Shown: positions 1 through 8,293 of the stretch, in pieces
Numbering within the stretch: the first letter of the stretch is position 1
Layout of the letters: each line of letters opens with the position of its first letter
Assembly: GCF_028712165.1 (NCBI RefSeq)
Contig: NZ_JAQTQR010000019.1
Span: 1 to 39,874 of the forward strand
DNA from: Sulfuricurvum sp.
GTDB taxonomy: Bacteria > Campylobacterota > Campylobacteria > Campylobacterales > Sulfurimonadaceae
DNA length: 39,874 nt
Direction: 5' to 3'
Program-made: the position numbers and the translations under genes
Notes under the pieces: model-generated
The model's database searches: none
The model's input: the letters and a program-made list of their open reading frames with translations, nothing else
What the model was told of the DNA's origin: nothing

Positions 1-235
1 TTGGTAATCAATGCCGCAATCCCCTCTTCCGTAGTCGGATACGAACCGTTATCGATTTTAAACATTTTGAGCCCTTCGGAGAGGCTCTTCATTTGAACAC
101 ATACCAACTTCTGTTTTGCTTCTTCGCTTTTGCCCGTAATATTAGGGATGACAAAAGCTGCCAACAAGCCAAGAATGATTATGACGACCATAATCTCGAT
201 CAGAGTAAATGCGTTTCGTTTTTGATTCTTTTCCA
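1..235 (-). CDS. gspG: Type II secretion major pseudopilin GspG (3' end outside window)
   Basis: Only the first 78 codons are in the window; the gene runs off the left edge. The protein begins MEKNQKRNAFTLIEIMVVII, a classic class III prepilin start: a short basic leader, the FTLIE cleavage motif with Glu at +5, then a long hydrophobic helix. The later NGSYPTTEEGIAAL stretch (about residues 65-75) is the usual GspG signature after the helix. Residue -1 is Ala rather than the canonical Gly. GspG polymerises into the periplasmic pseudopilus that pushes substrates through the secretin. It is separated by 8 kb from the other T2SS genes (8294-16332) but shares an upstream element with gspK. The remaining minor pseudopilin genes (H, I, J) may lie beyond the left edge. 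Confidence 0.93.
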
Positions 236-288
236 TTAATAAATGCCTTACGTTAAAATTTGGTAAAAATAAACTTTTTTCAAATTTA

Positions 289-321
289 TTTTACCCTTTC
301 AGCCCTTCTAAGAAAATTAAT
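289..321 (-). promoter_or_regulatory. Shared T2SS upstream element, gspG copy
   Basis: Read on the + strand, the element is TTTTACC-N2-TTCAGCCCTTCTA-N3-AAATTAAT. The same 28 fixed positions recur at 16377-16409 upstream of gspK. On the gene strand it ends in GGTAAAAT, so TAAAAT (293 to 288) could be the -10 and the AGAAGGGCTGAA core an activator site or spacer. It lies 53 nt before the gspG start. A common promoter or operator for both T2SS units is inferred. Confidence 0.6.
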
Positions 322-431
322 CTTGAGTTAGGATTATACGGTAAATAGGTTACAGCAGACGTACATATACAGTCAACGGTTCTATTTAAATCATCAAAAA
401 ATACTTTTTAACTATAAATTTTTCTTTTATC

Positions 432-461
432 TTGACTTCCATATATATCATTCATTATAAT
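432..461 (+). promoter_or_regulatory. Sigma-70-type promoter of the 521 lipoprotein gene
   Basis: TTGACT (432-437) and a perfect TATAAT (456-461) are separated by 18 bp. Transcription would start near 468, giving a leader of about 50 nt with the ribosome site GAAGGGAG just before the ATG at 521. Confidence 0.6.
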
Positions 462-462
462 G

Positions 463-479
463 ATTACAGAACGGTTACA
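463..479 (-). promoter_or_regulatory. Possible half Pho box between gspG and the 521 lipoprotein
   Basis: On the minus strand TGTAAC (479-474) and TGTAAT (468-463) are spaced by exactly 11 bp, as in the Pho-box arrays at 20008-20046 and 21903-21941. AATGAT (452-447) lies 10 bp further on as a poor -10, which would point toward gspG. The 12-mer AACGGTTACAAA here is also present in the 21903-21941 array. Only two repeats are clear, and the site also overlaps the predicted start of the rightward transcript, so its direction and function are uncertain. Confidence 0.3.
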
Positions 480-520
480 AAATAAGTATTTATTATTTTA
501 TAACTACGAAGGGAGCTTTT

Positions 521-2482
521 ATGGAACGAAGAAAATTTATGCGATACAGTGTCGCAGCAGCGATAACGTTGCCAGGGATAGTTTCCTTTAGCGGATGTGG
601 TGGTGGCGGTGGTGGTGGATCAACAACCACATCGTTAAGTGCCGTTGATACTCAGGTTGTCTCTATTTCTACCCTACAAAGTGCCAGTAGTACACTGCGG
701 ACCAATGTAAATACAGCTTCCTCAGCACTCCTGACATCTCAAACAGGAGTTATGCTGACATCTGTTGAAGCGTACCCATCCTATCTATTATTTACGAAAT
801 ATCCGCCTCTTAATCCTGCAATTACCAGTTGGACAAATTATCTTGATTACCATACTTTAACGTATTCGCAAACAACCAGCCAAATCACTAAGCTCAAAGC
901 AAGTTTGCGACTGTTTGGTAATAAACAGCAAACCAGCGGACAGGCAGGATTAACTCTCTCTTCGGCAAATGTAACCGGAAATGCCTATTTGGATGGACTA
1001 TTGACAGTAATTGCGGATGTATTAAAAGGAGACATCACAACCGCAGCGCTCGATTCTCTCACTTTGTCTCTCAAACTTGTTAAAGATGGGCTCACAGCGT
1101 TATTAGCAAACGATGCTGTAAGCGGATATGCGTATGTCATCCTAACCTACCTGGCTATTGAAAAGGTTATGAAATATGTCGAGGAAAAAAGTCTTGCCTC
1201 ACTTTCCTTTACAACGAATACTGAGATATTGCTCAGTTTCACTAAATTAGCTGTTGCAGCTCTTAGTGCATTGGCAATAGTCTCGATTGAAAGTCTTAAG
1301 CCGACAACTCCGGTATCCATGGCTCTTGCATCGACCACAACAACATTAAGTGTTGCCGATGAACAAAAGCTTAAAGCTTTTTTACAAGCGGCAACGCTTC
1401 AAAGCCAGCTTGTCATTACCTTGACATCCCTGATCGACAATATCATGAAAAATGTTACGGCATCCACACAGTCACGTATCGATGCTCTCTCAACTGCTCT
1501 TGATAATCAAGACGGTTCGTATACGCTAACAGATGAAGATACTGCTCTCATTGCATCTCTTAAACAACAATCTCTTGTCCTCGCTGGACTGGGTCTGGTT
1601 GTAAAAGTTTTGACCAGCATGTATCAAACAGGCTTAAATGCCAATAGCGGTACGGATGCTGGGAACTTACAAGCGGATGCAGAAACCTATGCTATTTTAT
1701 TTAGCGATCCAATTAACAGCTATGACACTCTCTTCTCCACCTACATCTCTGCAAATTTTACTCAGTTGTTTTTCGGAGACGCTACTATCACTCAATTATT
1801 AACGGATTTGGCGTCGTTAAATCCATCTGTTCCACTCGCGTCAAGTTTGGATCTAACCTCTGTTACAACCAATACATTAAACACAGCTACCTCTGTAGAA
1901 ACCGATGCGTTCAGTTTTGCTTCGCTTCTTGCCTCACTATCGTATCAGTTTACCTCCGATACTGCGACTCAAGCCGCAACTTTTACCACGCACATGGCTG
2001 ATCTTGCCTATCAGTTTACGATGAAAATTGAAAATGATGCCTACAACTTTGCTATGACAGGAATGGAATACGGCTATCTCTTTGCTTCACGCGGCGAAGA
2101 AGTCGGTCTGATGGCGGATCGCATACTGTGGATGGCAGTACAGATAGGCCAGATGGCTGATCGTATCGGAGAGATGGCCGATCGTATCGTCTACACCGAG
2201 CAATTGATCGTTTATACTGAAATGTTGATTTTGGATTTTGGTTTGCTCATTTACGGCGGTATGAAACAAATCACTAATCTTATGCTAATGGGGATGGCAA
2301 TCGTTTTCGACCGACAATGGTATACCCCTACCGCAAACGATCAGATTGTTACCGTTATTTCAGAGATGACAAAACAGATGCTTGAAAACATGAAAGAGTA
2401 TGAAAATACCGTTCTAACCAATCAGATTTCACTTCGTGAAGTCACCTTAAAGGCTCTCAATTGGATACAGGGCGCCTATTAA
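521..2482 (+). CDS. Tat-type lipoprotein with heptad-repeat C-terminal region, function unknown
   Basis: 653 aa; the family is not recognised. The N-terminus has a twin-arginine motif (RRKFM, residues 3-7), a hydrophobic stretch and a lipobox (FSGC) followed by a run of seven glycines, so it should be a lipid-anchored protein exported folded. The middle (about 45-480) is Ser/Thr/Ala/Leu rich and largely helical in appearance. From residue 531 the sequence falls into seven-residue units: MADRILW, MAVQIGQ, MADRIGE, MADRIVY, TEQLIVY, TEMLILD, FGLLIYG, then two less regular units. This suggests a coiled coil or an amphipathic membrane-associated helix. The stop overlaps the next gene by 22 nt, so the two are probably translated as a pair. 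Promoter at 432-461, ribosome site GAAGGGAG. Confidence 0.85.
   Translation: MERRKFMRYSVAAAITLPGIVSFSGCGGGGGGGSTTTSLSAVDTQVVSISTLQSASSTLRTNVNTASSALLTSQTGVMLTSVEAYPSYLLFTKYPPLNPAITSWTNYLDYHTLTYSQTTSQITKLKASLRLFGNKQQTSGQAGLTLSSANVTGNAYLDGLLTVIADVLKGDITTAALDSLTLSLKLVKDGLTALLANDAVSGYAYVILTYLAIEKVMKYVEEKSLASLSFTTNTEILLSFTKLAVAALSALAIVSIESLKPTTPVSMALASTTTTLSVADEQKLKAFLQAATLQSQLVITLTSLIDNIMKNVTASTQSRIDALSTALDNQDGSYTLTDEDTALIASLKQQSLVLAGLGLVVKVLTSMYQTGLNANSGTDAGNLQADAETYAILFSDPINSYDTLFSTYISANFTQLFFGDATITQLLTDLASLNPSVPLASSLDLTSVTTNTLNTATSVETDAFSFASLLASLSYQFTSDTATQAATFTTHMADLAYQFTMKIENDAYNFAMTGMEYGYLFASRGEEVGLMADRILWMAVQIGQMADRIGEMADRIVYTEQLIVYTEMLILDFGLLIYGGMKQITNLMLMGMAIVFDRQWYTPTANDQIVTVISEMTKQMLENMKEYENTVLTNQISLREVTLKALNWIQGAY
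2111..2299 (+). repeat. In-frame 21-bp repeats encoding heptads
   Basis: Nine consecutive 21-bp units can be laid out in frame (residues 531-593 of the 521 gene). The first four are clearest at DNA level, each beginning ATGGC. The units diverge toward Thr-Glu and then hydrophobic versions. The seven-residue period fits a continuous helix. Confidence 0.65.
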
Positions 2483-3192
2483 TCGCATTGGGTATTAGCG
2501 TAGCTTCTCTCTATGCTGCACCAAGTGCGAGTGAAATTTATCAAAAAACCGTAAAGGTTCTCTCTATTCCGGAAATAAAATTTCAGGTCTCTTCTACCAT
2601 AACGAGCGGAAAATATCTGGAAAAACAGATCTTCAGCCTCTCTCGGATGGAAAAAGACGGAGAGTCTTCTCTTCTTATTTGTTTTGCTTCACCTTCCAAA
2701 GTAAAAGGGACCGCAATGCTGCTTAAAAAAAACAAAAACGATTCTCAAACGCTGGTTTATTTTCCGGCATTGGATCGAGTCCGTTTGGTTCCGAAACAAA
2801 ATGAAAAAGAAGAAGCTTTTGGACTGGGTCTATCTTATTCTGAAATTCAGAACAATAAAGAAGATCTCAGTTTTCTAAAAACTGTTACCCAACACGGTGA
2901 GGCATGCTATCAAATTTTAAAAAATAAAGATGGGGTAAAAACCATTTATACGATTACGGTGAATGATCTCGTTTTAAAAAAAATGGATATCTTTGAGAAT
3001 GAGCTACTTCAAAAAGAGGTCTTTATCGATGAAGTAAAAGAGCTTCACGGCAAAACCATCATAACGAAATGGCATATCAATGATCACATCAAAAATCAGA
3101 CTCTCGTTTATGATATCAACGAAGATTCAATCCAAACTGTCGTAGACAGTAAACTGTTTACCCAAACAGCACTCACTCACTGCAAGTCGTAA
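2461..3192 (+). CDS. LolA-like periplasmic outer-membrane lipoprotein-sorting protein
   Basis: 243 aa with a signal peptide (cleavage likely after LYA, about residue 19). The mature part resembles the LolA-like family found beside RND/MMPL exporters: early SASEIYQKTVKVLS helix, repeated beta strands, and the motif GTAMLLKKNKNDSQTLVYFPALDRVRLV around residues 80-107. Such proteins have a half-barrel that carries a lipid or lipoprotein across the periplasm. The start is TTG at 2461: no ATG precedes the signal peptide in frame, and AAAGG lies at a suitable distance upstream. The start lies inside the preceding lipoprotein gene. The 3' end overlaps the convergent RND gene by 20 bp. A role with that exporter is inferred from context; the actual cargo is unknown. 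Confidence 0.75.
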   Translation: MDTGRLLIALGISVASLYAAPSASEIYQKTVKVLSIPEIKFQVSSTITSGKYLEKQIFSLSRMEKDGESSLLICFASPSKVKGTAMLLKKNKNDSQTLVYFPALDRVRLVPKQNEKEEAFGLGLSYSEIQNNKEDLSFLKTVTQHGEACYQILKNKDGVKTIYTITVNDLVLKKMDIFENELLQKEVFIDEVKELHGKTIITKWHINDHIKNQTLVYDINEDSIQTVVDSKLFTQTALTHCKS

Positions 3193-5041
3193 AATAACGC
3201 CGCTGGATTTTCGGTACGATTAATAGGATAAAAACAAGATTGGCGGTGAGGAGTATACCAAGCTCAAAAGCAAATGCGCTCATCATTCCTCCTACGAAAA
3301 ACATCCCACCCAAACAGATCAAAATCGAAAAGTTTGAAATAAAAATCGGCTGCAGCACACTCCGTTCACACGATTCACCCTCACGCTTATAGCAGACGAA
3401 AAGCTGAATAAGCGAATCCGCGATCAATCCCGCATATAATATAACATTGAGCAAAGTCAAGATTGTAATAGGCTTATTAAAGATGATATGAAATATTCCC
3501 AAAGTACCCAATGAAAAAAGTGCAGAAAAGACTATGGTCGATACACTCATCATATTGCGGCAAAAATACCAAAAGAAAAGTGCCGTTGCTATCAATGTAG
3601 CAATAAGACCTATCAAAAACTCTTCAACAAAAATATTGATGAAATAATCAAAATCGGATATTTTTCCGCTCACCGTAACCGTAAAATCAGGATATTGAGA
3701 TGAGAGTTCCTGAATATTATACAACATTGTTCGCATCGTATTCGTCGTCGTTGTCAAACCTATCGATGCCACAATATTGCTTTGTGTCCGATCAGCAGAC
3801 CATAGGGAGAGAGGATGGATACTAAAGCTCTCAGCCAATAAAAATTGGGCTAGAAGATTTGGATTTTTTTTATCCGATGCAAGATTAGTAAATTCTGCAA
3901 ATGCTTTCGGGGCACTGGCTACAATTTTTCCCGGAATAAGCGGTTCAAGCTGCCGTTGAAATTCTATCAATTCGCGCATCATTTTTTCATCCGAAAAAGT
4001 GTTATTTTTACTATGTACACTGATGACAAAAGGAAGAGTCGGCAAATGTTTTTCCTCAAACTGATTAATCTGTTTCAGTTCATTTGATGAGTGAGGGAGC
4101 AAATTAACAATATTCAAATCTATATTTAGAGGATGATATGAGAGGAATAATGCAGCTGCAATAGTACCGGGAATCATGATTTTAAAATATTTTTGAGAAA
4201 CGTTCCAAAGTGAATGGGTTGATCGTAAAATCAAAGGATTTCGATATGGCTTGTAGGGAAAATACTTCATCAGATAGATACGTACATTCATATAAAGGTG
4301 CAAAATGCCCAAACCGACCATCATCATGACCCCGAACGAATGAATCAGTCCAAAATGGGAGGTAACCAAAAAAACGGCACTGAGCATCGTTGCCGCGACC
4401 GAAATCTGAATCCCGAAAAAAAGTCGTCTGGGATTCATCCCTTCGGCATAAATATAGTTAAAGAGTGTTAATGCATATATCACCAGAAAAATAAGGGCAA
4501 GCAAGGATGCAGAATTGATCTCAAAAAAACCTAAATTTAATACAATTGCCAATACCATAAGATAAAGTCCCATCTCCATAATGATATCCATCCATAAACG
4601 CAAAGGGATAAAAAACAGTAAAACCATTAAGACAAAAGGGAAGATCACCAGAGCATAAAACCCCAATTCCTGAAAAAAGTTTTTAAACAAAATATTGCCC
4701 ACGATGGAAGTACCGCTTCTGGGGAATTCTTTGGTTATCTCTATTACAGAATTTAGTTTTTCAATCTCAAAGATTAAGAGATATGTATGAGGATACTCCT
4801 CCAGAGGAAGATATCGATCGATCAGATTCTGCTTTTTCCACTCTTGCGGAAGACTTTCGGATGGTATAGAACAAAAGAGGTACTGCTTATGTCCATCCAA
4901 CACTACCTCTTTATCTTGAACCATCGGGCTTTTGGGTAAAAAAGAACTCCATTCGATCGGATTTACATGTATACGAGTAACAATCGTATAATCACTGATC
5001 AGAATGATCAGAAGAATAAAGAGTTGTTTAAAAAGGGTCAA
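3173..5041 (-). CDS. RND/MMPL-superfamily membrane exporter
   Basis: 622 aa. An N-terminal membrane helix (about 5-22) is followed by a short periplasmic segment, a cluster of helices (about 130-265), another helix near 290, a second periplasmic domain (about 305-465) and a final helix cluster (470-615). This duplicated layout is that of RND/MMPL proteins. The segment YAGLIADSLIQLFVCYKRE (about 540-560) matches the conserved intramembrane region that includes an acidic residue used in proton coupling. At 622 aa it is shorter than the usual 750-900, mainly because the first periplasmic loop is small. It is last in a leftward operon after two outer-membrane barrels (4-bp overlap with the preceding gene) and converges on the LolA-like gene. 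This suggests an RND-LolA-barrel pathway for lipids, lipoproteins or hydrophobic compounds; the substrate is not predictable. Confidence 0.8.
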   Translation of the reverse strand: MTLFKQLFILLIILISDYTIVTRIHVNPIEWSSFLPKSPMVQDKEVVLDGHKQYLFCSIPSESLPQEWKKQNLIDRYLPLEEYPHTYLLIFEIEKLNSVIEITKEFPRSGTSIVGNILFKNFFQELGFYALVIFPFVLMVLLFFIPLRLWMDIIMEMGLYLMVLAIVLNLGFFEINSASLLALIFLVIYALTLFNYIYAEGMNPRRLFFGIQISVAATMLSAVFLVTSHFGLIHSFGVMMMVGLGILHLYMNVRIYLMKYFPYKPYRNPLILRSTHSLWNVSQKYFKIMIPGTIAAALFLSYHPLNIDLNIVNLLPHSSNELKQINQFEEKHLPTLPFVISVHSKNNTFSDEKMMRELIEFQRQLEPLIPGKIVASAPKAFAEFTNLASDKKNPNLLAQFLLAESFSIHPLSLWSADRTQSNIVASIGLTTTTNTMRTMLYNIQELSSQYPDFTVTVSGKISDFDYFINIFVEEFLIGLIATLIATALFFWYFCRNMMSVSTIVFSALFSLGTLGIFHIIFNKPITILTLLNVILYAGLIADSLIQLFVCYKREGESCERSVLQPIFISNFSILICLGGMFFVGGMMSAFAFELGILLTANLVFILLIVPKIQRRYFTTCSE

Positions 5042-6426
5042 AATGTGCTTCTTAAAAGAATACTAACACTGTTACTTTCACTGTTATTTCCGGATACAAT
5101 CCCCTGCAAAACCAAATCCGTACGATCATACTCGATCGAGAAGCTCGGATTCACAGCAACATCAGCCATGTTATCGACTGCAGCTGCAATAAGACGATTT
5201 TCAAAATGACCTCGGAATACCGAAAAAGAGATTGGTTCAAATTTGGCAGTGAACATACCGATCATCGCATCTTTATTGTATTTACTGAGGTGTAGATACT
5301 GAGCTTCAAGTGCATAATATGTGGAAGAATCTGAAACATGATCAATTGCAAATCCGAATGAACTGACGGAACCATAGGTATTGAGTAGCGGAACTTTATC
5401 TCTAAAAGCGGCTTCTGCCCGGATACCGTAGGAATCCATAGTGGTCTCTGCATAGAATCCTGCTTGCTGATACCTGAACCCCTGAACCGATTTGATAGGA
5501 TCCAAATCCATTGAAGCGAGATACTCAGTCAATGCGGGCGAAACATCTTCTCCATTATCATACAAGATCGCTGCATCCAAAAGATTTTGGTCTACACGGA
5601 TCAAAGGTATTTCAGAGTATCGGTTAAAATATAAGAAACCGAATTTCCCTCTATCATCCGTATATTCCGTCCCCAATCCAAAAGAGGTATTTTGTATACT
5701 CCATGGTTCTGATGGAGTTTTAGAATCAATTTCATGCGCTATAAACGGACTGATTGCATTGTAATACACCGGTGCGAATATATCCTGTCCTATAGGGTTT
5801 TGTTGAAAAAATTCATGGTAATGCTGAGGGACGAAACGGTTGAGAGCATAATTGACGTAGTATCCTGAATAGTCTTGATACTTACTGTCATAAGGCTGAA
5901 GGAAAAAAGAGAGTTTCATCTCATCGATAGGTGAATAATCTGCTTGAGCCATCCATACAGGAACCCTTTTAATATTCATCTTCGGATCGTCAAAGAATTC
6001 CAGACGAATGGGATTAAGGGTGTCCAATGTACTGAAATAGTCCAATACACCTACTTTAGCGACCATTTTACCGATTCTCAAATGGGTATTTTCGCCAAAA
6101 TAGTCAAGATATAGATGATTGATCGGAAAATCAGGATGAGGAAGCCCTTTTTGCCCAAAAACACCTCCCGATATTTTCCAATCATCTTCCCCGTACTCGG
6201 TATCAAAAAGGACAAAAGCATAGGGTGAGTTTTTGAAAAAAGTTTGGTTGCTCATATATCGTCCGATAAGTGTCGCTTCGATATAGGTTTGCTCGTCTGC
6301 TTTTACCTCTCCAACATCATTAGACCCTGTTTCATCCGCATAAATCGGGCTGAGAAAAATCAAAAGTGCAAAACAGAGCGCTGATAAATCTATTTTTTTA
6401 CAAAAATGATAAATGGACAGAATCAA
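5038..6426 (-). CDS. Outer-membrane beta-barrel protein, DUF1302-like
   Basis: 462 aa. A signal sequence (helix about residues 13-30, cleavage near YADE) is followed by strand-rich sequence and a C-terminal Phe (ILLRSTF), the normal ending of an outer-membrane barrel. The segment LRIGKMVAKVGVLD, then DTLNPIR and RVPVWMAQADYSP (about residues 110-165), resembles the DUF1302-type barrels often encoded with RND exporters and LolA-like proteins. Start ATG overlaps the upstream barrel gene by 4 bp, and its stop overlaps the RND gene start by 4 bp, so the three are translationally coupled. It probably supplies the outer-membrane step of the RND/LolA-like pathway. The family match is by pattern only. 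Confidence 0.65.
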   Translation of the reverse strand: MILSIYHFCKKIDLSALCFALLIFLSPIYADETGSNDVGEVKADEQTYIEATLIGRYMSNQTFFKNSPYAFVLFDTEYGEDDWKISGGVFGQKGLPHPDFPINHLYLDYFGENTHLRIGKMVAKVGVLDYFSTLDTLNPIRLEFFDDPKMNIKRVPVWMAQADYSPIDEMKLSFFLQPYDSKYQDYSGYYVNYALNRFVPQHYHEFFQQNPIGQDIFAPVYYNAISPFIAHEIDSKTPSEPWSIQNTSFGLGTEYTDDRGKFGFLYFNRYSEIPLIRVDQNLLDAAILYDNGEDVSPALTEYLASMDLDPIKSVQGFRYQQAGFYAETTMDSYGIRAEAAFRDKVPLLNTYGSVSSFGFAIDHVSDSSTYYALEAQYLHLSKYNKDAMIGMFTAKFEPISFSVFRGHFENRLIAAAVDNMADVAVNPSFSIEYDRTDLVLQGIVSGNNSESNSVSILLRSTF

Positions 6427-7202
6427 TAGCGATAAACCAATGCGGCATTAAAAGTATTAAAATTTGATTCTGAACGAGGTTCCCATACTATTTGACTACT
6501 TTGGTAAGGAAGAGTATTTGATTTTTTAATATCCCATGTCTGATACATATAGGTAAATTTGAGTGCCCAATTCGCTGACAATGTGTGCTCCCATGGAACG
6601 ATAATCGAAAAACCGTCGGTACGTCCTAAATCAAATGTTCCGTATTTATTGGATTTCATCTGAGGTGAGAATGCCTGATGATATTCTGCTGACAATCCAA
6701 GAGTATCATTTCCTGTCATATTGCCTAAAAAACCTAGTTTTACAGTGCCATAAGGCCATTTATACTCTTCCGTATGCCCATCGGATAGAGCTCTTTCCCA
6801 ATTCCGATAGCCAATACCTAAACGCATAAATACAAGGTAATTATCATAGATTTTTTGTTCAGAATAGCCGATACTTCCATCAGAGATAGTACTTTCAGTT
6901 GTTGCAGTTACATCACCATATTGTCCATTAGGATTATTTAGAGCAGATCCCACATAATTTGTATTCCCATAATATTGGGAAAAGTCTGCATCAATAAATC
7001 CTCCATTGCTGATACTTGTTTTATAGCTTAATGTAAAACCGGGCAACGTATCTGCTTTTTCAGAATCAGCTTTGTCACCATTATCTTTATATTCCATATA
7101 ATCCATTGACATTGAGCTTAATCCAAAACTAAATTCATTCTCGTGTGCAAATGATGCGACAGCTAGAGATAAAAACAAAACGATCAATTTATGCTTTTTC
7201 AT
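6423..7202 (-). CDS. Outer-membrane beta-barrel protein, unknown function
   Basis: 259 aa. Signal peptide MKKHKLIVLFLSLAVASFA is followed by alternating polar/aromatic strands (FSFGLSSMSMDYMEY, FTLSYKTSI, YLVFMRLGIGYRNW, LKFTYMYQTWDI) and a C-terminal ALVYRY ending in an aromatic residue. This points to a small barrel of perhaps 8-10 strands. It is the first gene of the leftward barrel-barrel-RND operon. AGGGAG is a good ribosome site, and two overlapping TATAAT-like boxes lie in the 7203-7295 divergent region. No specific family is recognised. Confidence 0.7.
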   Translation of the reverse strand: MKKHKLIVLFLSLAVASFAHENEFSFGLSSMSMDYMEYKDNGDKADSEKADTLPGFTLSYKTSISNGGFIDADFSQYYGNTNYVGSALNNPNGQYGDVTATTESTISDGSIGYSEQKIYDNYLVFMRLGIGYRNWERALSDGHTEEYKWPYGTVKLGFLGNMTGNDTLGLSAEYHQAFSPQMKSNKYGTFDLGRTDGFSIIVPWEHTLSANWALKFTYMYQTWDIKKSNTLPYQSSQIVWEPRSESNFNTFNAALVYRY

Positions 7203-7295
7203 TCACAAAACTCCCTAATTTATTATAGTTTATTATACAATAGAAGGATAAGAATATTCTTGTAAAAAAGCAACATTGTTGTCAAAAAGATACCC

Positions 7296-8282
7296 ATGAA
7301 AAAAATTTTTCTTCCCTGTTTATTGATCAATTTGGCCTATGCCGACAATGCCTTGGATATCACTAAAGTGGGAAACGTTATCACCACCGCTACCGAATAT
7401 TCTGATACACTCAATAAGATCACCCTCGGAGCTTTCGGAATAATGACGCACGGTGAGATAGAGGTAAGAAAAGGGACTATGTCTATGGAAGGGGGATTCC
7501 TAGGGTTAAACGGGAAAATCAGTGATGACGTCATGACCTATACCTTGAAAACAGAGCACCAAAATACTTTTATCCCTCATCTAAACTACGGCTATAAAAT
7601 CAATTGGTATGACTCGAAAAAAATTAATCAGGCACTATCCACCTACAACAATGTCGTAACAGACATAAACGGCAATACCTATAATGCCTTGGATATACCG
7701 ACGATGCAATACCGTATTCGGGGGCTTGATGCCGATATAGGGGTAGGATGGAATATTATTGATCTCGGTCCGCACGATTACTTCAGTTTTGGAGCGGATG
7801 TCGGGATATCTACACCATGGATTGAGTCGACACAAGGTTCAAGTTCTTCAAATTCCGGAAGTTCAAATGTCCTTGCCACATTATACGGATTCGGAGATAC
7901 AAAGATTTGGAGCTATAAAGTGGGGCCGCAAATGAAAGTGAGCAAAAGCTTGACCTCTACTCTGTCCCTTTACGGTTCGGCAATCTATGCATATCAATAT
8001 GCTTCACTGAAAAACAGCAGTATCGGATTAAAGAGTTTTGTGGATGGCACTTTTACCGAAAGTGAGTTAGGGCTTCGATATCAGCCTCTGGAAAAAAAGG
8101 TTCCGATAACACGCTGGTTGTCGCTCTCCCCTCAACTCTATTTTACTGCCGGAGTCCGATACAGCAAATGGGCACTTCACGATATTGCTATAAATCTTTT
8201 TGATCAAAATATCCCGTTGCCTAAAAGCGATATGAAAGTCAGTTCTTCAACAACCTATTTAGGATTAGGGTACTCTTTTTAG
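7296..8282 (+). CDS. Outer-membrane beta-barrel protein, unknown function
   Basis: 328 aa. Signal peptide MKKIFLPCLLINLAYA, many amphipathic strands and the C-terminal YLGLGYSF support an outer-membrane barrel. A Ser/Asn-rich loop (about 180-195) is probably surface exposed. It is transcribed divergently from the neighbouring barrel operon across a 93-bp gap, and its stop lies 11 bp from the convergent gspF stop. The ribosome site is weak (AAAAAGA). Placement between the RND cassette and the T2SS operon gives no clear partner. Confidence 0.7.
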   Translation: MKKIFLPCLLINLAYADNALDITKVGNVITTATEYSDTLNKITLGAFGIMTHGEIEVRKGTMSMEGGFLGLNGKISDDVMTYTLKTEHQNTFIPHLNYGYKINWYDSKKINQALSTYNNVVTDINGNTYNALDIPTMQYRIRGLDADIGVGWNIIDLGPHDYFSFGADVGISTPWIESTQGSSSSNSGSSNVLATLYGFGDTKIWSYKVGPQMKVSKSLTSTLSLYGSAIYAYQYASLKNSSIGLKSFVDGTFTESELGLRYQPLEKKVPITRWLSLSPQLYFTAGVRYSKWALHDIAINLFDQNIPLPKSDMKVSSSTTYLGLGYSF

Positions 8283-8293
8283 TATCCTCAATT

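Noticed and set aside
289-321. Shared T2SS element considered as a sigma-54 or FliA promoter
   Set aside because: It lacks the GG/GC pair at -24/-12 spacing and lacks a FliA-like -10, so a sigma-70 promoter with an added site fits better.
3173-5041. RND gene considered truncated because it is only 622 residues
   Set aside because: Both helix clusters and both periplasmic segments are present and the ends are coupled to neighbours, so it seems to be a short but complete variant.
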